Source: Euperipatoides rowelli
Lineage: Eukaryota; Onychophora; Udeonychophora; Euonychophora; Peripatopsidae
Strand: one strand, 5' to 3'
NCBI GenBank assembly: GCA_003024985.2
Contig: PXIH01S0005826.1
Length of the DNA stretch: 12,248 nucleotides
Shown here: in pieces, positions 1 to 7,139 of the stretch
Layout: each line of letters begins with the position of its first letter
Numbering within the stretch: the stretch's first letter is position 1
The notes under the pieces: model-generated
What the model saw: the letters and a program-made list of their open reading frames with translations, nothing else
What the model was told of the DNA's origin: nothing
The model's database searches: none
Program-made: the position numbers and the translations under genes

Positions 1-127
1 CTGTTTGTACTTTGTCACGTGAACAATTACTCTGAGTACAAGCTCGGAGTTTTTTAAAAAACATAGCCAAAGTGTGCCATCATCAAACAAGTGTGCCATC
101 CATGCAACAGCTCCCCCTAGTTTTTAC

Positions 128-211
128 CTCATCATAAGGTTCAGGAGAGTGTTTCGTTGTAAACCAAATAAGTGCATCTTTTGAAAAACAGTCTTTTAGT
201 GAATTCTGATT
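128..211 (-). CDS. Candidate coding exon C of an unrecognised minus-strand spliced gene
   Basis: Seen: on the minus strand an open 84-nt segment runs from an AG at 213-212 (intron end TTGTTTGGCTAG) to a donor GAG|GTAAAA whose GT is plus 127-126. In phase 0 it encodes 28 residues, the last 17 being DALIWFTTKHSPEPYDE. A second acceptor, TTTTTCAAAAG, would shorten it to 128-177 (50 nt), entering with two bases of a split codon. The long form joins in phase to candidate exon 1864-1910; the short form joins in phase to 2785-2839, giving an Asp at the junction. The product is not recognised. The segment has balanced, soluble-protein-like composition and is less AT-rich than the flanks. Alternatively it is chance open sequence: the acceptor tract is only moderate. 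Which acceptor is used, and whether the exon is real, cannot be settled from sequence alone. Confidence 0.35.
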
Positions 212-237
212 CTAGCCAAACAAGTGTGCCTGGGCAG

Positions 238-259
238 TTTTACAATGCATTGTGGTAAA
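238..259 (-). promoter_or_regulatory. Staf/ZNF143-THAP11-like motif
   Basis: On the minus strand the sequence ACCACAATGCATTG matches the animal motif CCCAYAATGCAYYG at 13 of 14 positions. It contains the perfect palindrome ACAATGCATTGT (242-253). Known: this motif marks promoters bound by ZNF143-type factors. An ATGGCGCCG (YY1-like core) lies close by at about 275. If 128-211 is an internal exon the motif would instead be intronic, so its role is uncertain. Confidence 0.33.
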
Positions 260-297
260 TGTAAGATTCACTAGCATGGCGCCGAACAAGGGAGCCA

Positions 298-316
298 CCC
301 CTCCCCACCCCCACCC
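298..316 (-). other. Four-run G-quadruplex motif (minus strand)
   Basis: The plus strand reads CCCC-T-CCCC-A-CCCCC-A-CCC, so the minus strand has four runs of at least three G separated by single bases. This is the pattern expected to fold very stably. It lies about 90 nt before the candidate acceptor of exon 128-211 and beside the Staf-like motif. Folding is inferred, not shown. Confidence 0.6.
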
Positions 317-345
317 ACCTTCAACAAATGTGTGCAAGCACACTT

Positions 346-1863
346 GATCGGCATTCTACGGTAATTATACACTAAATTAGAATCACTAATGTGAGCAATG
401 AAACAATTTTCATGTTCAATATGTGAATAAATTTCGGTCCATATTCAAATTCTTCAGGACCAAGTACACTATATTATTTAATAATGAAATGGAACACATA
501 TGCTTATTTCTTATTTTTATCTCTTTAAATTTAGATTAATATTCTTTGAATTCTAGGGTATAAAGATCATGTACAACAAGTCTCTAAGATTATCAAGTCC
601 CAGGCATGTAAAATTTATTTCCGGACTTGTAACACTTTTAAAGTACACGCCAAACAGATGTGAGAAAAAAAATATATATATATTTTTTTTTTAATAACGT
701 TTTATTAAAATGCAGATACAATTTTTTCCTAAATAAAACTAGATTGATCAACTTAATTAATTCACTCACAATCAATTGATCTACATTACTGTAATAATTA
801 AAACTTTACATAATATACTGTAGACTTTTTTTATAGACATTAATAAACTTGTGGGCATATGAAGATTGTAAGCGTGCCTAGGCATGGAATTAAATTAACA
901 GTCAGGCTAGTGCTAGCTTCAAACATTTTAATTTCTTAATTCAAATTTAAAAGATAAATAAAAAATTCTGTGTAAAAAAATTGGGATTTGTTCAGATTCT
1001 AAACAATTGTTATCGGTATTTGAGAAAATTCTCTGGCCATCTCAATTAAAATATTACACAATAATTGCTTATGTTAGCTTTAATGCTTAAGGTCACCACC
1101 AGGATTAGTAGAACAATGGGTCATGTGTGTATATAATGTACTTTTAAAGATGTGAGATGTAATTGAACAATCATTCATTATGATTAATCATAGTCTTTTG
1201 ATTCGTTACTAAGAATCAGAAAAAAAGGAGCAGTAAAAATAAATTTAAAAAAAAAAAAGCCTGAAAAGTTATTGCCTTATAACGTGTTAGGTCTCATAAA
1301 AGCTAAATCCTAATAAAAGCATCTCATGTTTTTCTCGTGTGTGTTTAATGTTTGACTGAGCTAATTAGGGTTGGATCATATTAATTGTTTGATTGAAACA
1401 GCTCAGAGTTAGTTATTTTGCTTTAAAGATTAATTAAACTTGTTAAATTATATTTGTAAAATTTTAATACAGTATTGTAATAAAAAATTAAAAAAAAAAT
1501 ATTATAAACTAGCTAAGCAGATTTTCTAATTTTACCCTCGCTATTGCTTTTTTTATTTTGTTTTGAAAAAAAAATCAGTAAATAACCTTTATTTCATTCT
1601 AAAAAAAAAGCCTTACATTATTTATTTATTTAAAAAAAAAAAAACATAAATTGCAACTCAGGTTAGATTTTAATTTGAAATGTTTTATGTCTGAAATCTA
1701 TGTATCAAGAAGGCTACCCTTAATTTATTTACATTTTTATGTACTTTGGAAAAATAAGTAATAGATCATATTATATCGAGTTCATCGGATATTAATTTTT
1801 TACACATCAGGAGTACACAAAACACTTCAAAAATCTCCCCTTCCTCCAGTTTTCCAGACTTAC
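346..1863. other. No gene seen: AT-rich non-coding stretch
   Basis: Poly-A/T tracts, a short TA run near 670-690 and several TACAGTA/TACTGTA words (787, 816, 1468, 1861). No convincing exon. In the gene model this is intron between 128-211 and 1864-1910. Confidence 0.6.
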
Positions 1864-1910
1864 AGTAGAAATTTGATTGCTTGAAACCATAACAGTTATA
1901 GCAAGCATTA
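1864..1910 (-). CDS. Candidate 47-nt coding exon B2 (minus strand)
   Basis: Seen: the minus strand has a T-rich acceptor (TTTTTTTAAG, AG at plus 1912-1911), 47 nt of open sequence and the consensus donor ACT|GTAAGT. Read with two bases completing a split codon and ending in phase 0, it encodes MLAITVMVSSNQIST. One other frame is also open (NACYNCYGFKQSNFY) but its phases fit no neighbour. The preferred frame accepts the single-base overhang of 2785-2839 (G plus TA gives Val) and ends in phase 0, as the long form of 128-211 requires. No function is recognised. The exon could be optional, because 2785-2839 can also join directly to the short form of 128-211. Support is the donor and the phase fit only. 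Confidence 0.3.
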
Positions 1911-2364
1911 CTTAAAAAAAATACTTAAAAGTGATTTTGAAAGTTAGGCTCCACAGTATAACTTGAGAGCCCAAAGGACCTCTAATTTTTTTCAAATCCT
2001 TAGACCTCTACATAATCAAAACATTTAAGTACATGTATGCTATATTGACATAATTTTTTAAAATCATGAAGTAGAAAAAAAACTACTGACTGAGATTTTG
2101 CATATTGTGCTCAAATGAATGATTACTATCATCAATAAATCTCAGCTTTCCCTTTAATACATACAGATTGGTAAAGCAGATCTATACCAAGGAAGGGAGG
2201 TATTGGGTTGGACCCATCTCTAAGTCTACTAAGCGTTAAAAATGTATTCTAATTATTTTTACAAATATCAAATTTTAAAAATAAACTTTGGGGACGAAGC
2301 CCTCCCTTAAGTCTCTCAAAAAAAATTCCCTGGGTACAACTCTGCACTAAACATTAACGTCTAA
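1911..2364. other. No firm gene: mixed-composition stretch
   Basis: The 2180-2345 part is richer in G+C (GGGTTGGACCC and GGGGACGAAGCCCTCCC). On the minus strand two frames are open at about 2172-2222 before a GTATGT donor-like site. The acceptor is poor and both frames are open, so no exon is called. Confidence 0.4.
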
Positions 2365-2650
2365 CTCCGGAGCTCCATTTACTTCAGAAACAACTAATTG
2401 CATATGACTCGCGGAGCATGACTAAATGATCAGCTGTCTTATTTTATTTTTTTTAATTTACAATAGTAACCTTCATCACAACCCTGCATACTACTCCAAT
2501 TGGTTGAAAAACCAACTATGCCACAACCCTAATCAAAATTAATAAGCCAAATAAACTTGCTTGATCCTTTTTGATGATCTTTATACAATTTACTTCAGTC
2601 CAACTGTTAACCAATCAATGGCTGTTTCTGGAGTAAATGGAACTCTGGAA
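2365..2650. repeat. 286-bp segment bounded by 28-bp imperfect inverted repeats (possible MITE)
   Basis: The left arm 2365-2392 (core CCATTTACTTCAGAAACA) and the reverse complement of the right arm 2623-2650 (core CCATTTACTCCAGAAACA) agree at 24 of 28 positions, and all four differences are transitions. Similarity fades outside the arms and I found no clear target duplication, so the element's real ends are uncertain. A further TTTACTTCAG occurs at 2590-2599. The interior contains a perfect 6-bp stem with a GAAA loop at 2500-2515. No protein is encoded. Confidence 0.5.
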
Positions 2651-2784
2651 TTTGCTAGGCAGATGCTATAATACTAAACTATCTACAGCTTAGGAATCAA
2701 AATAATCGGCTTATTATAAAATCATACTTTATCAAAGCATCTTCATAATTGTATATAAACACATTATCAGAGAGTTTAAATTAC

Positions 2785-2839
2785 CTGCCTGTCTTGTGTA
2801 CTCTCCACCTAAACCTCTGAAAAGTTTAGCCTCCTGCAG
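2785..2839 (-). CDS. Candidate 55-nt coding exon B (minus strand), best splice signals in the window
   Basis: Seen: the minus strand shows a nearly pure pyrimidine tract (TTCTTTACTCTTCTTTCAG) at the acceptor and CAG|GTAATT at the donor, bracketing 55 nt. Only one frame is open: it starts in phase 0 and encodes LQEAKLFRGLGGEYTRQA plus one base (G) of the next codon. The other two frames hit TAG or TAA at once. It joins in phase downstream of candidate exon 8451-8501 (also open in only one frame, ending in phase 0). The combined peptide is helical-looking and charged (LEDLKHIVTK followed by LQEAKLFRGL). The segment is clearly richer in G+C than its flanks. I do not recognise the protein. The intron between the two exons would be about 5.6 kb and would contain both the gypsy remnant and the hAT element. 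Confidence 0.5.
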
Positions 2840-2864
2840 CTGAAAGAAGAGTAAAGAATGCATT

Positions 2865-3223
2865 TACAGTAGCAATTTCTAGTGGAAGAATAGACAATTC
2901 AAATTTTTATCATCATTTTCTAAAAAATAAAAAAAAATAAAAAATCATAACATTTTTAATTTACTATCAAATTTAATATATCAGTTCATGAAAATAAAAA
3001 TAAAAATCTTACAAATGTGTAGTATATTAATAAAACAGTACGTTTTAGAACACTATTCAGGTTCTAGAGTTAGTTGTGCTTAAGCTTTTATGTTAATAAC
3101 AAGCTAATCATTTTGTTCTGTATAGTTTTTATTAATATTAATCTAAGTTGTTACCGTATTAACAATGGTTTGCATACTCTATATTATTGTTAATTAAAAT
3201 AACGTATATAACAATAACTGGAG
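2865..3223. other. No gene seen upstream of the gypsy remnant
   Basis: Poly-A-rich DNA. This is where a 5' LTR and primer-binding site should lie. I saw no TG...CA-bounded repeat that recurs after 5776, and no clear tRNA-complementary site. Confidence 0.5.
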
Positions 3224-3925
3224 ATGAGCTATTTTTAACATATTGAAGCTAAGAATAAAACTTTTGATCTGCCCATCTGAGCTGGCATAGATATGCACAG
3301 CAACTTGGATACTTTATAATTGCCAATGAGATAGAAGAAAATTTTAGGCTACCTATAGTTTTAATTGTGATAGGAAGTATGGTTTTTAACTTATACTTAT
3401 TGTAAGATTTAATAGTGCTGGCAGAACCAGAAAGCAAAACTTTGAAAGAAATAGTAACTGGCGAGGATTGAGCAGTTTAATTTAAGGAAACACTACAACT
3501 CGAGTATGAAACTATTTCAGAATATGCAGCGGAGTTGGCAAAATTTTTCATTAACTGTGAGCAGCAAGAAAAGCTTAATTCTACTTTGGTAAATCAATTT
3601 ATTTTCAGATTGAAAGATTTCTCAATTCAAAAACTTTTAATATTAGAAAAAGATGATATTGAATTTCATCAATTAGTAAATTTAGCAGCAGCAGCCGAGA
3701 TTAGTAATAAGAGTTTCTCTAAATTACAAAAAATAATTTGATGAAGATCGCTAATTTATTAAAGAAAAAGAAAAAATATTTTTAAACATCCACAATCTTC
3801 TAACTTTCAAAAGAATGTTTGTAAACATTGTGGATGATTACATTATTATAAAGCATATAAATATAAGAACACAATCTCTCACTATTGTAAGAGAGAACAG
3901 ATAAAACCAGTTTGCAGATTTATAA
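3224..3925 (+). pseudogene. gag: Broken gag of the gypsy element: capsid-like domain and two zinc knuckles
   Basis: Seen: frame 1 carries WHRYAQQLGYFIIANEIEEN (from about 3280), then IVLIVIGSMVFNLYLL, a TAA at 3403, DLIVLAEPESKTLKEIV, TGA and TAA near 3469-3480, then an open stretch 3481-3738 with ISEYAAELAKFF and NQFIFRLKDFSIQKLL. Two TGA codons follow at 3739-3744. Frame 1 reopens with CKHCG, a stop, LHYYKA and HYCKREQIKPVCR (3820-3915): two CCHC-type knuckles that have lost Cys residues, with the second GH box reduced to Q. Known: gypsy Gag forms the particle shell and its knuckles bind the RNA. A plausible original start is the ATG at 3224, one frame away. No intact product is possible. 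Confidence 0.87.
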
Positions 3926-4059
3926 GCAAAAGACAAAAAAACAACTGGGGAGAGTCTGCACTTTGCTAATACAGAAAATTCACCTAGTATAAGTAAAATA
4001 CTGAGACAATAATAAATACACACATAGTGATAAATCATTTAACAGATACAAAACCAAAT

Positions 4060-4426
4060 GTGTTAAAACTATTAATTGATGGGAAATCACTACCATTTGA
4101 GTTAGATACTAGATCTGATGTCTCTATTATCGCTTATTCAATGTTTAAAAATACTTGGTCTAAGCGTTCGAATCTACTCCAATAATTCTAAGAGTATTTG
4201 ATCATGTGATCATACCCCATAAGGTGTCTTGTCTACAAAGTAACTGTAAAATTTAATAAATGTAGCCAATGGACTAGAATTGTTTGTTACTAAAACAGGA
4301 AATACTGCCTTGTTTAAACGCTCGTGGTTTCTCGTGCTAGGTACTGTATATCAACTAATATTACAAACAAAACTAATTTTATTGATAAATATGAAAAATT
4401 TACTACAAAATTTTAAACTATTTTAA
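4060..4426 (+). pseudogene. pro: Broken aspartic protease and protease-RT linker of the gypsy element
   Basis: Seen: frame 1 reads LLIDGKSLPFELDTRSDVSI from about 4069, matching the retroviral-type protease N-terminal lobe. The catalytic triad is DTR instead of DTG (4105-4113, codon AGA where a Gly GGA would be expected). A frameshift moves the reading to frame 3 (STPIILRVFDHVIIPHKVSC, from 4173) and another to frame 2 (4262-4423: VANGLELFVTKTG, then ALFKRSWFL). The latter corresponds to the part of gypsy Pol that ends in a GR/DW-like motif before RT. Known: the active enzyme is a dimer that cleaves Gag-Pol. With a substituted active-site Gly and two frameshifts this copy cannot work. Confidence 0.83.
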
Positions 4427-4480
4427 TCTAAACTTGGTTGCATAAAAAGTATAAAAGCTAAATTATATTTTCAAAAAAGT

Positions 4481-5112
4481 GCTACACCAAAATTCTGGCA
4501 ACACCACACATTACCATAAGCTTTAATTCAAGCTATAAAAGAAAAATTTAAAAAATTTCAGAAGCAATACATTCTTTCTTCAATTAAATTTTCTAAATGG
4601 GCTCCTCTCATAGTCTTATATTAAAGAAAAATGATTCATTGGGAATATATGGAGATTATAAGGCAGGCTAAATAAAAACTTAAAAAAACTGGCCAATATC
4701 CATTACCTATTATAGAGGATATGCTTTCCAAACTAACAGGAGGGAAAATTTTTACCAAGTAATATTTGGCACAGGCAGATGTGTATGGATCAGAAAACCG
4801 TGGAATATTTAACAATAGTGTTAGTGGCTTGCCTTTCGGAAGTTCTTCTGCAATGGCTATTTTTCAAAGCATTACGGATACCTTATTAAAAGGAGTAAAT
4901 AATACACATCTAAATCTTGAAAAGTGAATTTCTTCATGACGTAGCGCAATACTTAGGCCATGTAACTGGAAGCTATAACAGCCTCACTTTGTTCCACCAA
5001 CAGTGACCAATTAAGATCATTAATTGGCCTTATTGGATACTACAGAATGTTTGCCCCTGATTTAGTCACAAAAGTGACCCATTTGAATCATTTATTAAGT
5101 AAAAATATTCCT
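4481..5112 (+). pseudogene. pol: Broken reverse transcriptase of the gypsy element, active-site segment deleted
   Basis: Seen: frame 2 begins ATPKFW, has a TAA at 4517, then ALIQAIKEKFKKFQKQYIL and FSKWAPLIVLY. Frame 1 continues LKKNDSLGIYGDYKAG (4621-4668). Frame 2 resumes at 4679 with TGQYPLPIIEDMLSKLTGGK, FTK, a TAA (4760), YLAQAD, then GLPFGSSSAMAIFQSITDTL and HLNLEK up to TGA 4925. Frame 3 gives EFLHDVAQYLGHVTG (4926-4970) and frame 1 QLRSLIGLIGYYRMFAPDL (5005 on). Known: between the TDTLL-like helix and the HLNLEKV-like helix gypsy RTs carry the YxDD catalytic loop; here only about five residues remain between them. The block between the AQA and LPFG motifs is also shortened. The domain order is clear; the enzyme is dead. 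Confidence 0.92.
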
Positions 5113-5776
5113 TGATCTTAGAGCACAACATGCACCAAAGAATTTGAATTAATAAAGAAAAACATATAACTTTAAGTAATGTATTAACACATTATGACCC
5201 AATTAGGTCATTAATATTAGCATTGAATCCATCACGTATGGACTCTGAACCATGCTTTTACGTAAGTTTCCAGACAATACAGAAAAGCCAATTATATTCC
5301 ACCAAGGTCATTATCTATAATCTTAATTAGAATATGATCGTGTTCCGAAAACATTAACAGTGCCATCTACACTCTGCGCGGGAACTATTTTTAGAAATTT
5401 TAAGTGGTGTTTTCTCTTAGATAAAAAAAGAACAACGGGCTTAAACAAAAAAAATGTTTGATGCCTGTGTAACGGGTTTAAATGCTAGTCTACTACTAAA
5501 TGTAACTATTCTCAACTCAATAGAGAAAGATTAAACATAATATTTGCCATTAAGAAATTTCATACAAACATTTTCGGACGGAAATTCATTTACTCTAACG
5601 ATTAATCATAAACCTCTTACTATGATATTTAATGCCAATAAAGAAATACTTACACTGGAAGTAGTGAGATTGCAAAGCTGGTCATTAATATTAGACACTT
5701 ATTCATATAATATACAGTATAAACCAAGCTAGCTAAAGACATTCAAATTTGGACATACTCTCTAGACTACCAATTA
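5113..5776 (+). pseudogene. pol: Broken connection/RNase H domain of the gypsy element
   Basis: Seen: frame 1 CTKEFELIKK (5131 on), frame 3 LSNVLTHYDP (5172 on) and, where gypsy RNase H has the TDAS-like first catalytic Asp, LNPS (5223-5234). Frame 2 EKPIIFHQGHYL follows, then foreign-looking DNA, then frame 2 YSQLNRERLNIIFAIKKFHT (5507 on). Frame 3 continues INHKPLTMIFNANKEILTLE and LQSWSLILDTYSYNIQYKPS up to TAG 5730; frame 1 HSNLDILSRLPI (5740-5775) ends the recognisable part. Known: this domain degrades RNA in RNA:DNA hybrids during reverse transcription. At least three frameshifts, loss of the first acidic residue and an internal insertion make it non-functional. Integrase should follow but nothing similar is seen. 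Confidence 0.88.
5325..5500. other. Extra DNA interrupting the RNase H remnant
   Basis: Between the EKPIIF-like and YSQLNRE-like motifs (about 5283-5318 and 5507 on) the family normally has only some 10-20 residues, but this copy has nearly 190 nt. About 150 nt therefore appear inserted. The piece contains AGTGCCATCTAC, a local GCGCGGG and a near-repeat pair ACGGGCTTAAAC / ACGGGTTTAAAT. No clear terminal repeats or target duplication were found, so the exact borders and origin are uncertain. It may be a small insertion or a tandemly grown indel. Confidence 0.4.
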
Positions 5777-6299
5777 AAGGCCGAATATTTTTTTAAAAAG
5801 ATGTAAATAAGCAATATTTCCATTTCAATAATAAAGCAGGACATTTTTATTGTTTAGACTTTTGATTAGAAATACAGTGAGAGAGACAGGGAGGAGTATA
5901 AAGAAGCCGGCCCTATTACAACCTGCAATTAGGCAAAAATATTTGTGAAGATTAAATACAATAATAATAGTAATAATAAACAGCAAGATAAATAAAAATA
6001 TTGAATAACAGTTAATGATTTTTTTTTTTTTTAGGTGTAGCCTATAAAATAATGCATAAGCCGATCTTACACCCAATTGTGACGACTCTTTAGGTTTCCG
6101 ACAAAGTACGCTCTTCTTGGTTCATATTGAAAAAATAAAAATTAATTATCTTGAAAAATAAAAATAATTAATGAAGCTTATTAAATTTTAATGTAAATCG
6201 AGTTTTCAATGTTTCAAAAATTAGGAATTTGTCATTTATTTAAAATTTTCATATCTATGTGTGTTGCCACTTAAGTTCTGCTCAGTTCCTGCTTTAATC
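5777..6299. other. No gene seen between the gypsy remnant and the GGTTCT repeat
   Basis: AT-rich, with a near-repeat AAAAATAAAAATTAATTA / AAAAATAAAAATAATTAA at about 6129-6170. No integrase-like translation and no LTR was recognised. Confidence 0.5.
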
Positions 6300-6435
6300 G
6301 AAAACCTGGTTCTGAGAACCTATTTACAGGTTCTCTGAACTTCCCAAACACCGAGAACAAGACTTCTCCAACACCAGAACTGATTCTAATAGAATCTGAA
6401 CCAGTTATGAACCTATTCTCGAATGGGTTCTAAAT
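6300..6435. repeat. GGTTCT/AGAACC-rich repeat fragment
   Basis: Within about 135 bp there are repeated GGTTCT and GAAC words in both orientations, including the perfect inverted GGTTCTGAGAACC (6308-6320), GGTTCT at 6329, and CCAGAACTG, GAACCAG and GGGTTCTAAATCCCC near the right edge (6426 on). Such dense, two-sided short motifs are typical of subterminal regions of DNA transposons (inference). I could not define terminal inverted repeats or a target duplication, so it is reported as a fragment. It is non-coding. Confidence 0.4.
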
Positions 6436-7131
6436 CCCCTACCAATCATTCCCAGGTCACCTTTAAAAAAATATAAGACAAAAGTAGGCCTACTTAGCAA
6501 TAATTTTTTAGGAGGAATGACAAAACTAAGTGGGTGCAGGGAAAGTCAAATAAATATTAAAAATCATCATAACATTTCCATTCGGTATGACTGTGGGTTT
6601 GATATCAGAGCTTTGATATGCAGTACATAAAACTTATGTCTGTGTGTGAGTATAAACTCAGAAAGTTGTTAATTTAGCTGTCATTCATAATTGCAATAGA
6701 AAGAAGGTTCCATAAAAGTAAACATGCTTTCAATATCTCTATATATAATTTTACTTTTTGTCTATGTATGATCTGCATTTAATTTACAATGTTAATTGGC
6801 TTTGTCATATCTGGCGTCTAATTGACTTTGCTTAAAACTTCCTTTCTAAAGTGTTTTAATTATTCCCATTATTTTGTATGGATTTTTAAACTAGATTGAT
6901 GTCATATTATTATTACAATCCGTTAATTGGAATATTCGGTATGGTAAGTATATAAAAGGAAAATATACAAATGTCAGTCTTAAGCCACTGTACAGTATGT
7001 CAAAGTATAAATGATCTCTATTTAAAAAAAAAAATAGGTTCATTAAATTTAGTATTTAATAACAGTATTAGACTGCTCCAATTAATGAATATTTTCAATA
7101 AATAGTCTTTAATTAGTTCATTTTTTGACAA
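6436..7131. other. No firm gene; one plus-strand donor/TATA-like site
   Basis: A 15-codon open segment from ATG 6899 ends at ATG|GTAAGTAT (GT at 6944-6945), which overlaps TATATAAAAGG (6949-6959). Either a donor or a TATA box could be read, and neither has partner signals. The rest is plain AT-rich DNA. Confidence 0.4.
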
Positions 7132-7139
7132 GTTTTTAT
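7132..7139. repeat. Left target-site duplication (GTTTTTAT) of the hAT element
   Basis: Exact 8-bp match to 7862-7869, directly abutting the TAGGGATG terminus. It marks the pre-insertion site and shows the element entered by transposition. Confidence 0.85.

Larger units (their letters stand above)
70..345. repeat. Four copies of an AAGTGTGC core
   Basis: AAGTGTGCCAT occurs at 70-80 and 89-99, AAGTGTGCC at 222-230, and the inverted GCACACTT at 338-345. Two of the direct copies share the longer context AGCCAAA(CA)AGTGTGCC. The inverted copy is half of a small hairpin GTGTG-CAAG-CACAC (330-343). Copies flank and partly form the acceptor of candidate exon 128-211. They could be factor-binding sites or remains of a tandem array. 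Confidence 0.6.
3224..5776 (+). mobile_element. Degenerate Ty3/gypsy LTR-retrotransposon remnant (gag-pro-RT-RNase H), integrase and LTRs not found
   Basis: Seen: conceptual translation across all three plus frames recovers, in canonical order, gag with two zinc knuckles, an aspartic protease, reverse transcriptase with the palm motifs, the connection domain and RNase H, ending at an HSNLDILSRLPI-like segment (5740-5775). Known: this order and these motifs belong to Ty3/gypsy elements; the wording recalls the group often annotated K02A2.6-like, an assignment that is tentative. Damage: many in-frame stops, at least eight frame changes, loss of the RT active-site segment, and about 150 nt of extra DNA in RNase H. 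Nothing resembling integrase (HHCC or DDE) follows 5776, and I found no LTR pair, primer-binding site or target duplication. The copy is therefore a truncated, inactive relic. It is antisense to the proposed minus-strand gene and would lie within one of its introns. Confidence 0.93.

Noticed and set aside
275-346. Plus-strand 23-codon frame from ATG beginning MAPNKGATPP
   Set aside because: Too short, Pro/His content comes from the C-rich tract, and no splice donor or initiation context supports it.
2470-2530. tRNA-like SINE on the minus strand (box-A-like TGGCATAGTTGG, box-B-like GGTTGTGATGA 40 nt later)
   Set aside because: The box B match is poor, no cloverleaf forms and no tail or target duplication was seen.
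3838-4038. 66-codon minus-strand frame opposite the zinc-knuckle/protease region
   Set aside because: Shadow of the recognisable plus-strand gypsy remnant.
5825-6076. 83-codon minus-strand hydrophobic frame
   Set aside because: Long runs of Ile/Leu/Phe reflect TAT/ATA-rich DNA; no splice or start signals and no recognisable domain.
2865-6299. Search for paired LTRs, a primer-binding site and target duplication around the gypsy remnant
   Set aside because: No convincing direct repeat pair found by eye; a self-alignment of the flanks would be needed.
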